A stretch of DNA of 64,000 nt from Bathynomus jamesi (Eukaryota > Arthropoda > Malacostraca > Isopoda > Cirolanidae). The stretch spans positions 209,501 to 273,500 of the forward strand of contig JAJOZX010003204.1 in the NCBI GenBank assembly GCA_023014485.1, read 5' to 3'. Both the position numbers and the translations under genes were made by a program. This document shows, piece by piece, positions 1 through 10,510 of this stretch. The notes beneath the pieces are model-generated. The model was not told where the DNA came from. It worked only from the letters and a program-made list of their open reading frames with translations, and did not search any database. How positions within the stretch are numbered: the stretch's first letter is position 1; every line of letters starts with the position of its first letter.

Positions 1-252
1 AACACACTTTCAAACTTAGAAAACACAATGACACACTTCGCACGTTGTTCTGCATTCGCCGCCATCTAGGAAACTGGCATATGTCTCATACGTCTGACAG
101 CAGAGGGCGCTCGTACGTCTGGCAGCTGATAGTATAACCTATTACAAACTCCCACATTTTATGACCACACTTGCAACAGATGAGCGCTGTATCACTTCTC
201 AGTAGATTCTCACAGCGTTTTTATTTTATCCATACTCAAACGGATCACCCTG
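1..252. mobile_element. Possible end of a mariner-like element
   Basis: The stretch ends in ATCACCCTG followed by TA, the form expected of a mariner terminal repeat next to its TA target. The other end lies outside the window and no transposase frame is visible, so this is a weak call. Confidence 0.3.
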
Positions 253-625
253 TATATTAATTAATGCCCATACCAAACAAAATAAAATTAGAATAAATAC
301 AGTTAACTCAAACAAATTTTGTTTTGTTCTAATATTTGTATTACGAAATAGATTCAGAAAATATTTAATAATTTTATTTAAATTATATTTCATTTATCTA
401 ATCTAGGGGTAGCTTATATACATATTTTTCAATCCGGTAAAATTCGTATAGTAACGAGGTAACATTATAATTATCATGACCAGCAAATATTATCATCGTT
501 ATCATAACTAATTATATATATACTAGCAAAAGTGGGCCCTACGGGCCCATTTAGCTAGACCTGCGGTGCTGGGGCCTTCGACCTCAGTAATCCCCCAATT
601 ACTGGGGAGTCAATTATTCGGTCAG

Positions 626-740
626 TAAAACTGTAGAAAAGAACGCAGCCATGAAAATCTTAAGCTTCACAAATCTTGATACAATGGGTTTGAATGTGAA
701 GCTTAAGATTTTCATTGCTGCGATCTTTTCTATAGTTTTA
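626..740. repeat. Hairpin-forming short inverted-repeat element
   Basis: Two arms (about 626-674 and 692-740) are near-perfect reverse complements around a short loop. The inner stem is GTGAAGCTTAAGATTTTCAT on the right arm. It looks like a small foldback or MITE-type element. No coding potential was seen, and no clear target duplication was found. Confidence 0.6.
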
Positions 741-805
741 TATATCAAGAATCTTCTTCTCTTTTCGAGCGTGACAGACTGACAGACATTCCTGGGTGTT
801 TATAG

Positions 806-834
806 TATTAATATATATATATATATATATATAT
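806..834. repeat. (TA)n microsatellite
   Basis: Simple TA dinucleotide run directly before the tRNA-like repeat array. Confidence 0.85.
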
Positions 835-911
835 AAAACGTAAAGAACGACGCTTGTATAGGAGAATATTCCGCGCAAGATGAGGAGAGAGAACGAAACA
901 AATGAAAAAAT

Positions 912-988
912 GAGGTAACCACCCGGGAATCGAACCCAGGATCTTCCGATTGCCGGTCAGATATGATAACCATTACACCACGGGCCTC
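912..988 (-). repeat. tRNA-derived repeat block, copy 1
   Basis: Read on the minus strand it has a consensus A box (TGGTGTAATGG) and B box (GGTTCGATTCC) spaced as in tRNA genes, and a five-pair anticodon stem around a seven-base loop. The loop lacks the invariant U33, and the acceptor arms pair poorly. It is best seen as a tRNA-derived Pol III promoter of a SINE-like repeat. Confidence 0.6.
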
Positions 989-1171
989 ACTCGAACAAAT
1001 GCCGTAATTCTCCTACATACGCGCAGAAACCAATGCCCCAAGAGGGCACATCCCGCTTGCCGTACATTATATACATTTAAACTGCAAACACACAGTATAA
1101 TTAACGTAAAGAACGACGCTTGTATATTCCGCGCAAGATGAGGAGAGAGAACGAAACAAATGAAAAAAAGT

Positions 1172-1248
1172 GAGGTAACCACCCTGGAATCGAACCCGGG
1201 ATCTTCCGATTGCCGGTCAGATATGATAACCATTACACCACGGGCCTC
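1172..1248 (-). repeat. tRNA-derived repeat block, copy 2
   Basis: Almost identical to the block about 260 bp upstream, with the same A and B boxes. The T arm has one base change (CCCTGG in place of CCCGGG on the plus strand). The same lack of U33 argues against a working tRNA. Confidence 0.6.
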
Positions 1249-1601
1249 ACTCGAACAAATGCCGTAATTCTCCTACATACGCGCAGAAACCAATGCCCCA
1301 AGAGGGCACCTCTCGCTTGCCGTACATTATATACATTTAAACTGCAAACACGCAGTATAATTAACGTAAAGAACGACGCTTGTATAGGAGAATATTCCGC
1401 GCAAGATGAGGAGAGAGAACGAAACAAATGAAAAAATGAGGTAACCACCCGGGAATATTCTCCTATACAAGCGTCGTTCCTTACGTTAATTATACTGCGT
1501 GTTTGCAGTTTAAATGTATATAATGTACGGCAAGCGGGAGGTGCCCTCTTGGGGCATTGGTTTCTGCGCGTATGTAGGAGAATTACGGCAGTTGTTCGAG
1601 T

Positions 1602-1679
1602 GAGGCCCGTGGTGTAATGGTTATCATATCTGACCGGCAATCGGAAGATCCCGGGTTCGATTCCCGGGTGGTTACCTCA
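1602..1679 (+). repeat. tRNA-derived repeat block, inverted copy 3
   Basis: This is the same tRNA-like block on the opposite strand, with intact A box and B box and a perfect T stem. Together with copies 1 and 2 it forms the inverted array. Confidence 0.6.
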
Positions 1680-1782
1680 TTTTTTTCATTTGTTTCGTTC
1701 TCTCTCCTCATCTTGCGCGGAATATTCTCCTGTACAAGCGTCGTTCTTTACGTTAATTATACTGCGTGTTTGCAGTTTAAAT

Positions 1783-2258
1783 GTGTATATATATAGATAT
1801 ATATATTTATATACATATATATTTATATATTTCAGATATTTAAAAAAAGACCAGGGTAATAACGCTCATGCTTGTAATATATACTTCATAAGGCCAAATA
1901 TCTATACGTCTTCCTTCACTGTCATATTATTCAGCCAGATAAATTGTTGTTCTAAGTTATACATCTGTAAGATAAATTTAAAGAAATGCCAGCACTAAAT
2001 CAAACATACATCCATCCGTGTAATGCAACTTTCAAACCATGAAAATGTTCAATACATTTGCGGTAACCAGTCTGGTCATGCATGTTCGGAGAGATTCGAA
2101 ACATCGAATCCGTTTTCTAAATATATGCTTAAACATTATCATTGACATTACGAGGTTTTGTTGCATATACCCTATCCTTGACCGTACCCCCGATATTTTC
2201 ACAAATCAACAATCTGAAACACAGAAAATATTTCACCATTTCAGTGGTAACAGACTTA
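1783..2258. other. AT-rich stretch without a recognised gene
   Basis: Contains short TA runs near 1786-1830 and AT-rich unique-looking sequence. No coding frame with recognisable similarity, RNA gene or paired inverted repeats was seen. Confidence 0.5.
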
Positions 2259-2268
2259 TGAATCACCC

Positions 2269-2281
2269 GAGATATATATAC

Positions 2282-2345
<64 letters not shown>

Positions 2346-2346
2346 A
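2269..2346. repeat. (TA)n(TG)n(TA)n compound microsatellite
   Basis: TA runs flank a short GTGTGTGTGT run. Frames crossing it give only Tyr/Ile repeats and are not genes. Confidence 0.9.
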
Positions 2347-3390
2347 TACCAGATAAGTAGGTTTGTGTAAAAATGTACATTCTTAATATATCCAATTAAT
2401 AGAAAACGACTAGTGAGTTTTACAGGGTATACTCTGGTATTTAACTTCATTAGTTACAATATACATTTAATAAACTTTTGTCTCAAAAAACAGTTATTCC
2501 ATCAATATTATACACATTAAACAACAGAGCTGCGAGAAAATAGACGTACAAGTTAATTTTTTCTATTCACCATTGTCACACTAATTCTATTCTTAGATTC
2601 TGATGAAACGAATTGTTTTTATATATTTTCACCTATTCCTCACGCATATTTTTGTAGTTCAATGAGAACATCTTTTGGAGAAAAAAGGATTATGGTAATT
2701 TGCTTGTGTCCGACCATATATGATGATTGTTGAACAAAAATTGTTGGCTAAAAATATCGCAGTGTTTCATGTGTGCTTCGGTATGAGCAATACCACTAAA
2801 GTAATTGAATATATATCTTCAATAATAATTGTTCATGCAACAAAGATCTTTCACTACACGGTCGCTTCCCAGCGATGATTATTTAATCAAACCTGAAAGT
2901 TGCATTCTTTGCAAATTCTGGTCGCCTTGTGCAACAAACCGGCGCGAACCCACGCCTGTTTATTACAACTTCTTTCAAAGCAGTACTAAATCCTATAGTC
3001 TATCCTCTGAAGCAGGAGTCACGCTAAACTATTTTAGATTTCTAACATCTACATACTGACAGAAATGAGGAGGCCGCACCTATACAGATATATACATGTA
3101 GTACAATGTAAGAATTTTATCAGTTTAGTTAATTCCTCACTGTTTTTCCATCACATATTCATATCTGTATTACCTAAAATTAGTTAGCTAGTTACCAGCT
3201 AGTGATTAAAAGAATATCATGGTTCAGCAAATATAACGCACAAATTTTGGACGATGTTCCAGACCCCAGACAGCCATTTCTATCACGGCTCACATCATTG
3301 AGACGCACCAAACTTTAATACACATATGCAGGTGAAATAACTGTATTTCCTACATCCAGTCTTTGCAGTTAACTGTTGTATTCTCTGTGG
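2347..3390. other. AT-rich non-coding stretch
   Basis: No recognisable protein, RNA gene or terminal repeats seen. Short frames here have no motif I can name. Confidence 0.45.

Positions 3391-3394
<4 letters not shown>

Positions 3395-3456
<62 letters not shown>
3395..3456. repeat. (TA)n microsatellite
   Basis: About 60 bp of uninterrupted TA dinucleotides. Confidence 0.95.
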
Positions 3457-3457
<1 letters not shown>

Positions 3458-3571
3458 TGTATATAGTGTATACGACTTCTTACTTATGTCTGAGATTAAT
3501 TTCTACCCATTCTTCGAAAGATTCTACACTATTTATCCGTTGGAAGTTAGAAGTTAGGAGTAGGAGGAGCC

Positions 3572-3607
3572 AATATTATTATCATTATTATTATTGTTAT
3601 TATTATG

Positions 3608-3638
<31 letters not shown>

Positions 3639-3663
3639 GTAGTAGTAGTAGTAGTAGCAGTAG
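3572..3663. repeat. (ATT)n/(AGT)n trinucleotide microsatellite
   Basis: A run of ATT/TTA trinucleotides passes into AGT/AGC repeats. Poly-Leu and poly-Ile frames across it are artefacts. Confidence 0.9.
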
Positions 3664-4055
3664 TTTAAAAGTTATTTTCATTTCTACATAGCTGACCAGG
3701 TAAACATTCACTGTACGATGTTGATATGTAATATATCTGAAATACCCAAATGTATCCAATGGTTGTCTGATGTATAAGCGTACAAACATGATTACTCTTT
3801 AATAAACACCAAAGGTAATTCGGACAACGTGCACAGACTTACAAATGTTAGCTAACAACGATATTATCATCATTCTTACTAAATTTCCCTAAAACAGTCC
3901 ATCGATAAACAGATAGAGAGGTAAATAGATAGACAGACGTTATAGCTAGAGATACAATCACATTGGAATGCTGATACGCTACAAATCCAGATTCAGAAAT
4001 GAAAAATCTGGACATCATGTGAGGTGTCTACGAGTTCACAATTCTGTGATCCTAC

Positions 4056-4097
<42 letters not shown>

Positions 4098-4106
4098 GTA
4101 TATATA

Positions 4107-4617
4107 GAGGGTTGCCCAAACGGTATTTACCAAGTTTAATCCTTTATTTCACCAAAACTATTGAGAGTACAAAGAGAGTTCAAACGTCATTCAAATCAGC
4201 ATCTCAAGCCATTTATATGACAATGTGTTCGATGTGCTGTCCCTCCACTTCGGCGATTTTTCGCAACCTCACCCCAAATTTCGATACCACGCTCTGGAGA
4301 ACCTCTGTCAGAAAGTCGACAATTTGACGTTCAATCAGAGTTCAGCTCCTCCAACGTCTTTGGGTTGCTCTGATAAACTCTATCTTTGAGGTATCCCCAC
4401 AAAAAGAAGTCACATTGGTTGAGATCAGGCGAATAGGTAGGCCAATCAATGCCGATTCCATAGTGCTTCCGATAGTCCAAACCAATGACATCCTCTCCAA
4501 ACTGATGTTAAACAAATGGCGTGAGTAGTAGAGTGTGTCAGCAAATTTTCATCGAATTCTATTCATTCGTTTCGGAGAAAATATAAGTTAATGCTGGTAG
4601 GTACCTTTTGGGCAACC

Positions 4618-4620
<3 letters not shown>
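4107..4620 (-). mobile_element. Deleted mariner-like element with transposase C-terminal relic
   Basis: The ends are matching inverted repeats of about 24 bp (GGGTTGCCCAAA at both ends) inside TA repeats, consistent with a TA target. On the minus strand at about 4330-4480 a broken frame reads a mariner-type block with YSPDLNQCDFFLWG and a downstream Leu/Glu-rich tail. That block holds the third catalytic Asp and the C-terminus. The N-terminal two thirds are missing, so this 514-bp copy is a non-autonomous relic. Confidence 0.8.
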
Positions 4621-4673
<53 letters not shown>

Positions 4674-4695
4674 TGTGTATATATATATATATATG
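4621..4695. repeat. (TA)n microsatellite
   Basis: Long TA run abutting the right end of the mariner relic, probably the original TA-rich insertion site. Confidence 0.9.
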
Positions 4696-4839
4696 TATAT
4701 ACGAAATTAGGTCTGAAGGCGCTTAACTTTAAATGGTTGCTTTCTACCTTTCATATAAGTTTCATTTGAGGTTAAATTTCTGGTAATGGAGGAACAAACA
4801 CATTAAAAATTTATCTTTCGTCATCTTTGTCTCTCATCT

Positions 4840-5566
4840 GGTATTTTTCCTTGCTGCTGGAAGTTCGCTTTCATTCAGGCTGTCCCAAAGAAAGGCGACC
4901 GCTCTCAACCATCCAACTATCGTCCAATTCCTTTGATTCTTGCCTTCCAAAGTTTGTGAATCTATCCTTAATAGGAAGATTCTTAAACACCTTTCTTCTC
5001 ACAATCTTCTTTCAGATCGTCAGTATGGATTCGACAAGGAACGCACTACTGGTGATCTTCTTGCATTATCTCTCTGAATCGTTGTAATCCTCCTTTCTGG
5101 ATTTCGGTGAAACATTCGCTATTACGCTAGACATTTCAAAAACTATTGAAGAGTCTGGCACAAATCTTTAATTTCCAAACTGCCTTCCTTCGGTTTCTAC
5201 CCTTCAATCTGTGCCTTCATCTCTAACTTCCTTTCTGGCCGATCTATAGCTGCTGTTGTAGAGAGCCAGTGTTCTTCTCCTAAAATTATTAACAGTGGTA
5301 CTCCTCAGGGTTCTGTCCGGTCACCCACTCTCTTCCTTTTATTTAAGAGTGATCTTTTAATTCGCACTTCACTCTGAGAACCTGACCTCTGATCTTTCTG
5401 CTATCTCTGATTAGGGCAGGGAAAACCTTGTGTCTTTCAATGCTTCCAAACTCAGTTCCTCCATTTGTCTACTCGTCACAATCTTCCACACGGTTATCCT
5501 CTTACCTTCAACAACATACAACTCAATCCTTCCTCTTTTCTTAACATTCTTGGTGCTTCATTTTAT
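4840..5566 (+). pseudogene. Non-LTR retrotransposon reverse transcriptase relic
   Basis: Broken frames on the plus strand show the order typical of LINE reverse transcriptases: a QAVPKKGDRSQPSNYRPI block near 4880, a DRQYGF-type block near 5020, and a GTPQGS block near 5300. At least three frameshifts or stops separate them. The relic ends where the truncated Polinton B begins at about 5567, so this junction is either a deletion or an old insertion boundary. Confidence 0.75.
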
Positions 5567-5567
5567 T

Positions 5568-6175
5568 CAAGAACCGTGTCAAAATAAATCATATCCGTAA
5601 CACGAGTGTCTAATATAGGCTTCAGCTTGCGGAATCTGACGATTTCAAATATTCTGTCGAGGATGAATCGGTTTCGCGAAGGGACAAGAACGTTATTATC
5701 AGATGCATTCTTTCACATCAGTCGTATATCAATGCATGGCTGATCGTTATTTATACACAACGTACAAACAACGGCATATGAGGGGGCATCACTAATCTGT
5801 TGTCGTCTTGTACCTACACCTGTAGGTATCTTATAACGTCCTCACCCCACTTCTCAGCTATAAAGAAGACTATTCATCTCCTCAACACTTAAATAAATAA
5901 CATTACGTTTACCAGAGTTTGCTTGCCTGCAAATCGTTTCAAGTACATAGCTGATGAAACGTGTACGGCGCTATTCCAACGTGAATACTTGGATGCCATT
6001 ATACTGGGTAGGTGTTTTGAGAAATTTTCCGATACATGAAGCAATATCGGTTTTAATGTTTTATCGCTCCCACCCCCTAGAATACGCACCAGACATTTTC
6101 GCTTCGAGGAAATTTCACGAACTAAACACATTTTATTCACAAACCGTTGCACTATTTGAGAGAAACATGTTACCA
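5568..6175 (-). pseudogene. Polinton B R2 gene relic with upstream MCLVR leader
   Basis: This minus-strand remnant matches the intact R2 gene of element A (22732-23451). It has the REISSKRKCLVR-type leader at about 6120, then the segment around SDAPSYAVVCTLCINN and the RNRFILDRxFEIV block near 5680. The C-terminal third is cut off at 5568 by the junction with the reverse transcriptase relic. Frameshifts near 5870 separate the two parts. The product is unknown. Confidence 0.7.
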
Positions 6176-6697
6176 TATTTATCCTTTTTTTTTAACAATC
6201 GATACTAGTCTCTAAATTGTATAAAAAACTCACAGCGTGATACCTCGTCATGATATATATGAATGTAGTGGTAAAAGTACTTTAGATTGTCCATGATGAC
6301 AAGGTTTACATTTTCAGCCGCAGGGTACGCGTACTCGGTATGATGCAGCATGACATAATACCACTTGTCATACCACTCATCAACAAGACACATTATCCAT
6401 ATCCGTTGTTTCTCTTTTGCACACGTTATTTCTTTCACCCCACTGTGTATGTACGCTTTTGTACAGTTTAGCCCTAAAACGTCATCCATTATATCGTTTG
6501 TGCTGCGAAATCCGGCAATACTCTCGCTAGAATATCCATAGAGTATTTGAACATCTTGTTCCCTCGAGCGATTCAATGTATCCTTAAAAGTCTCAAAGGA
6601 AGGGGGGGTTAGGCAGTCTTTCAGTATTCACCACATCTTCCGACTTTACCGAATATCAGTTCATAAACGTTGAACACGCAATATCAAAAGTAGCCAT
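6142..6697 (-). pseudogene. Polinton B R1 gene, second tandem copy (broken)
   Basis: Starts with the conserved ATFDIACSTF segment and continues through DVQILYGYS, the basic KETTCA-like region and the YFYHYIHIYHDEV block. There is an in-frame stop near residue 13, a frameshift near codon 35 and a stop at FRD. It is a tandem duplicate of the gene at 6851-7454, including the upstream 130 bp. The function of R1 is unknown. The family has no motif I recognise beyond conserved aromatic and charged residues. Confidence 0.7.
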
Positions 6698-6850
6698 CAC
6701 TATTTTTCGTCTACGTGAGAAAATACACGTCTGAGTTACAGGGTTTGCAGCGGCCAACTGAGCACGCAGGGATAGAGATATATTCAGGTAGTGGCAGGAA
6801 TCACTTGACCGATCTTACAGTGGGCGGAGTTTAGGAATGTACATACACGT

Positions 6851-7454
6851 TCATTTTCTCCACACATTAACAATCCGGCGCACTATTTGAAACATGTGCC
6901 CGTATTTATCCTTTTTGTTTAACAGTCGATACTCGTCTCTAAATTCTATTAAAAACTCACACAAGCCTTTAGCCACAACCTCACGGCGAACCTCGTCATG
7001 ATATATATGAATGTAGTGGTAAATGTACTTTAGCTTGTCCATGATGACAAGGTTTACATACTCAGCCGCAGGGTACGCGTACTCGGTATGATGCAGCATG
7101 AAATAATACCGCCTGTCACACCACTCATCAACAAGACCCACTACCCATACCCGTTGCTTCTCTTCTGCGCACTTTGTTTCTTTCAAATCACGGTATATGT
7201 ACGGTTTTATACAGTTTAGCCCTCCAACGTAGTCCATTACATCGTTTGTGCCGCGAAATCCGGCAATGCTATCGCCAGAATATCCATAGAGTATTTGAAC
7301 ATCTTGTTCTTCAAGCTTCACGCGATTCAATGTAGCCTTAAAAGTCTCAAAGGACAGGGGTGGGACTAGGCCGTCTTTCAATATTCACCACATCTTCCGA
7401 CTTTACCGAATACCACTTTATAAATGTCGAACACGCAATATCAAAAGTAGACAT
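6851..7454 (-). pseudogene. Polinton B R1 gene, first tandem copy (one frameshift)
   Basis: Homologous to R1 in elements A (21865-22454) and C (56402-57046). The N-terminus (STFDIACSTFIKWYS) and the remaining 170 residues lie in different frames, with the break at about 7350. Conserved blocks are ETFKATLNRVK, DVQILYGYSG, RRYYFMLHHTEYAYP and YHYIHIYHDEV. It sits downstream of the polymerase, as in the other elements. It was predicted at about 200 residues when whole. Unknown function. Confidence 0.75.
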
Positions 7455-7611
7455 CACTATTTTGCGTGTACGTGAGAAAATACACGTCTGAACTCGAGGA
7501 CTTGCAGCAGCCAAATGAGCACGCAGGGGTAGAGATATGTCCAGATAGTTGCAGGAGTCACGTGATCCTTTGATTGAGCTTACAGTAGGCGGGGCTTAGG
7601 ACTTTATCCTG

Positions 7612-7655
7612 TACACACACACACGCACACACACACACACACACACACGCACAAA
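7612..7655. repeat. (CA)n microsatellite
   Basis: CACACA run with a few interruptions, at the same place relative to R1 as the GT runs in elements A and C. Confidence 0.9.
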
Positions 7656-7749
7656 CACAAAAAGGAGAAAATGAAACCCTAATTGAAACATTTACAAATA
7701 CACAAATTAAATAAATACATCGTTAACAATAGACATATATATATACACA

Positions 7750-8534
7750 CAGTGTGTCCGTAAAGTCATGGTGGGATTTTAAACAGCTATATTATTGCAA
7801 CGAAACATGATAATGAGCTTGAAAAAAGGCAAATTGAAGAACAACTCTAAAAGAATAACTTTATTTAACGTAGTTCGATATGGGCTCCTCTGATAGCCCT
7901 GAAGAAATCGGCGGTGATTCAATTCCAGCCACACACGCCCAAGAACATCAGGAGTGACGGATGCGATAGCTTCCGTGATTCGCTAGTGCAAGTGATGAAT
8001 ATCCCTAATGGGTACACTGTACACGCTTTGCTTGACGTAACCCCACAAATAAAAGTCCAAAGGTGTCAAGTCCGGAGAGCGTGGAGGCCATGGCTTCCAT
8101 CCTCCTCTTCCTATCCATCTCTGTGGAAATTTTTCATTAAGGAATTCTCGAACAACGTTGGCATAGTGCGGAGGAGCACCATCTTGCTGAAAGATGACAT
8201 TATTGCCAATAAATTGGGGTACTGCAAAATGTTCCAACATAGCGAGGTAGTTGTGTGACGTCACAGTGGGTTCCTCGAAGAAAAATGGGCCAATCACTCG
8301 ATCTCGTGCTAGAGCACACCACACATTAACTTTCGGGCTATTACGCTCATGTTCAACATAGGCATGTGGACAGCCTAGACTAACTACGAGATAAAGGTTA
8401 AGCTTAGCCTAGACTAACTACAAGATACAACTTTGAGAGTTGTTCTTAAAATTGGCATTGTTTCATCTCATTATCATGTTTCGTTGCAATAATATAGCTA
8501 TTTAAAATCCCACCATGACTTTACGGACACACTG
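7750..8534 (-). mobile_element. Deleted DD41D-type mariner-like element
   Basis: The ends are matching inverted repeats of at least 30 bp beginning CAGTGTGTCCGTAAAGTCAT, and a TA follows the right end. The left TA has changed. The 785-bp copy keeps only the C-terminal part of a transposase on the minus strand. It is inserted in element B between the polymerase end and R1. Confidence 0.85.
7983..8324 (-). pseudogene. Mariner-like transposase C-terminal fragment (DD41D spacing)
   Basis: The frame contains FQQDGAPPHYA with the second catalytic Asp, and SPDLTPLDFYLWG with the third. By count 41 residues lie between them, not the 34 of classical mariners. The first Asp and the DNA-binding domain are deleted. 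When intact this enzyme cuts and pastes the element at TA sites. Here it cannot be functional. Confidence 0.8.
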
Positions 8535-8596
8535 TATATATACTGTATATATGTATAAATAATATATTATATATATATATAATATATATATATATC

Positions 8597-8630
8597 CAAA
8601 GGGTATGGTACCATAGGTACCAGGCACCTG
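8597..8630 (-). pseudogene. Distal C-terminal scrap of Polinton B DNA polymerase
   Basis: The minus strand reads the last dozen codons of the polymerase family (a VPGTYGTIPFG-like end), matching the polymerase ends of A near 21430-21470 and C near 56105-56140. The rest of this gene resumes at 24986 beyond Polinton A. Both flanks carry CACCTG, showing that A inserted in the gene. Confidence 0.85.
8625..8630. repeat. Target-site duplication of Polinton A, left copy
   Basis: CACCTG directly precedes the AGTAGTATAG terminus of element A and is repeated after its right end at 24980-24985. Polintons make 6-bp duplications. Confidence 0.92.
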
Positions 8631-8902
8631 AGTAGTATAGCCGCAAAAGGGGAGAGTGCAGGAATGTTGCAATTTATTACGTAATGTAGCAATGTTGCAA
8701 AGGGGGTGGGGTTGTTGCAAATGGGGGTGGGGTGTTGCAAAGGGGTGGGGTTGTTGCGAAGGGGGTGGGGGTGTTGCACAGGGGGTGTTGCAAAAAATCC
8801 ACCAAAGGGGGGATGCTGCAGGTGCAACAAGGAAAACTTGGAGGCAGCGTTATCCCCCAAGAGAAAGGAGAGAAAGGAGGAGAGGTGTTCACCTGGCATG
8901 AG
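8631..8902 (+). repeat. Left terminal inverted repeat of Polinton A
   Basis: Matches the reverse complement of 24712-24979 with small indels. It contains runs of TTGCAAAGGGGG-type G-rich repeats and ends around AGGTGTTCACCTGGC, itself a palindrome. Long frames in the G-rich part are compositional. Confidence 0.88.
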
Positions 8903-8904
8903 CC

Positions 8905-9125
8905 AACTGGCTGATTAGGAGCCTATAAAACAACGCCTACTCGGCTGAAGTCTTAATATGCACTTGGCTCCTGCCAGGTGAACACCTCTCCTCCTTTCTC
9001 TCCTTTCTCTTGGGGGATAACGCCGCCTCCAAGTTTTCCTTGTTGAACCTGCAGCATCCCCCCTTTGGTGGATTTTTTTTTTTTGCAACACCCCCCTTTT
9101 GCAACAACCCCCCCTTTGCAACGAG
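8905..9125. repeat. Fold-back copy of the terminal repeat next to the left terminus
   Basis: The plus strand here is nearly the same as the plus strand of the right terminal repeat (about 24637-24905), so it faces the left terminal repeat as an inverted copy. The GGTGTTCACC palindrome and the CTGGCTGATTAGGAGC spacer mark the turning point. The left end of element A is therefore a large hairpin, not a simple repeat. Confidence 0.75.
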
Positions 9126-9519
9126 TTTTGTTCATTAATAAATATTAATCAGCTAAAGAAATAAGGTAGGCAAACATGAAAGTACTAATAATTATATATA
9201 TATATATATATTAGAAAGAGAGCGAGAGTTTTGTTCATTAATAAATAAAGGAATCCAGTGGTGGCCAACCGATGCGTGCCATTTTTAGGTTTAATTCGGA
9301 TGCGCCAAAAAAAAAAAAATTGTGAAAAAATTACTAATAACTTGTAAGTAAAAATAAAAATATAATATTTATCTTAAATAGAAATATAATGTGAAAAATA
9401 TTTACCTTAATTTTTAGTTAACTACATCTTAACTGCTTAAATCTTTGATTTTTAATATTTAGTGTTAGAAGTGAAAATTTAGCACAATTCATACTAGACC
9501 TCGATGCGACACTTCAAAG
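9126..9519. other. AT-rich stretch inside Polinton A
   Basis: A 22-bp segment (GAGTTTTGTTCATTAATAAA and two more bases) occurs twice, at 9123 and 9226, on either side of a (TA)n run. CAGTGGTGGCCAAC at about 9256 resembles a hAT terminus, but no partner end was found. No gene seen. Confidence 0.5.
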
Positions 9520-9521
9520 TA

Positions 9522-10002
9522 CAGCCATCCCCCGGTTAACGACCTACTCGTTTATTGACCACCCGCGGATACGACCGCGACCGATCGTACCGATTTTTGG
9601 AAATCATACAATGTTTTGCATTGTATAAAAAACATTGCAACTGCTTGGGAGGATGTTACTGCGAAGTGTATGAAAGGCATTTGGAAGAAGTGCCTAAAAC
9701 GATCTGTGGGTAATTTCGAGGACTTCGATAAGTTTGAAAATGTCGATGAAATTAATAGAAAAATAGTGTTACTCGCCAATACCATCAATTTAGAAGTAGA
9801 AGTGGAAGATGTGGAAAACTTAGTGGAATACCAAGAGGAAGAGCTGACAAACGAAGAACTGATAGAGTTGGAAGAACAACAGCATTTGGAGGAAGAAGAA
9901 AGAAAAGAAGAAAAAGAAGAAGCACCAAAGCCGTAAAACAAGGCTTTTGTTTACCGACCCGGTAGTCGGAACGGAACCCGGTCGTTAAACGGGGGATGGC
10001 TG
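9522..10002 (+). mobile_element. Tigger/pogo-type element, internally deleted
   Basis: Terminal inverted repeats start CAGCCATCCCCCGGTTAACG, with TA on both sides (9520-9521 and 10003-10004), the pogo/Tigger target. At 481 bp it is a deletion derivative that keeps only the transposase C-terminus. It is nested in element A upstream of the spliced gene. Confidence 0.88.
9616..9936 (+). pseudogene. Tigger-like transposase C-terminal fragment
   Basis: The frame starts with a CIKNIATAWEDV segment and continues to an acidic tail (EELTNEELIELEEQQ). Both are typical of the end of Tigger/jerky-family transposases. The DNA-binding and DDE catalytic parts are absent, so it is not an active enzyme. The Glu-rich C-terminus could be mistaken for a host acidic protein. 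Confidence 0.8.
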
Positions 10003-10503
10003 TACTTGAAAATATTTTGGGAAAAAATGGAAATATTATTTTCTCGAAAACTATGGGTGATAGAAAAATTCTGAAACCGGAATCAGCATCAAAAGTTCTA
10101 TAAGAAACACCAAATAGTTTTCAAGAAATGTTGTCCCCTAGTGCAATTTCTCGCCGAATTGGAAAGGTTTTCACTCCGCCTTAGACCCACAGTTTAACGT
10201 AGAAACCGAATGCTCTTTTAAAAATATAATTAGGATATATTTCTTTATTATAAAATCCTCTTGATTACATTAGTGACTAATGATCCGGGAATAGTGGAGG
10301 AAAAATATTGACATGGTAAAGACAGCAAGGAGTAATACGAGCATTAAATCTATTGGTGAAAATATAAAGATGCCATTACTCGTCCGGACCCGTTATAGCG
10401 GATTGGTACACAAACTTATCATAGCTCCACCCAGCTACACCGGCAGCCAATCACTACGAACATCTGGCCTTAATCTTTTGGGGCGGAGCTTGGCGATTGT
10501 GCA

Positions 10504-10510
10504 TATAAAA
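10504..10510 (+). promoter_or_regulatory. TATA box of the terminal spliced gene (A)
   Basis: TATAAAA followed by GGGG, about 84 bp before the start codon. Element B (40991-40999, minus) has the same TATAAAAGGGG and element C (43750-43756) has TATAAAT, at about the same distance. Confidence 0.7.

Larger units (their letters stand above)
838..1782. repeat. Tandem and inverted array of a ~260-bp tRNA-like repeat
   Basis: A unit of about 260 bp carries a tRNA-like block, a GAATTACGGC-type spacer, a CCCTCTTGGGGC segment and a GAACGACGCTTGTATAGGAG segment. Two copies on the minus strand are followed, from about 1450, by an inverted copy on the plus strand. The junction at 1450-1480 joins the units head to head, so a large imperfect palindrome results. 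Similar units occur again at about 41440-42130. It behaves like a tRNA-derived SINE or satellite rather than functional tRNA genes. Confidence 0.7.

Noticed and set aside
912..1679. Functional tRNA genes
   Set aside because: Pol III boxes are present, but U33 is absent, acceptor arms do not pair well, and the blocks belong to a larger tandem repeat unit.
2039..3789. Long frames with Tyr/Ile, Leu or Ile runs
   Set aside because: They are translations of TA, CA and ATT microsatellites, without initiation context or similarity.
8502..9135. Several overlapping frames of 60-110 codons rich in Gly, Cys and Pro
   Set aside because: They cross the G- and C-rich terminal repeat of Polinton A on both strands; the composition explains them.
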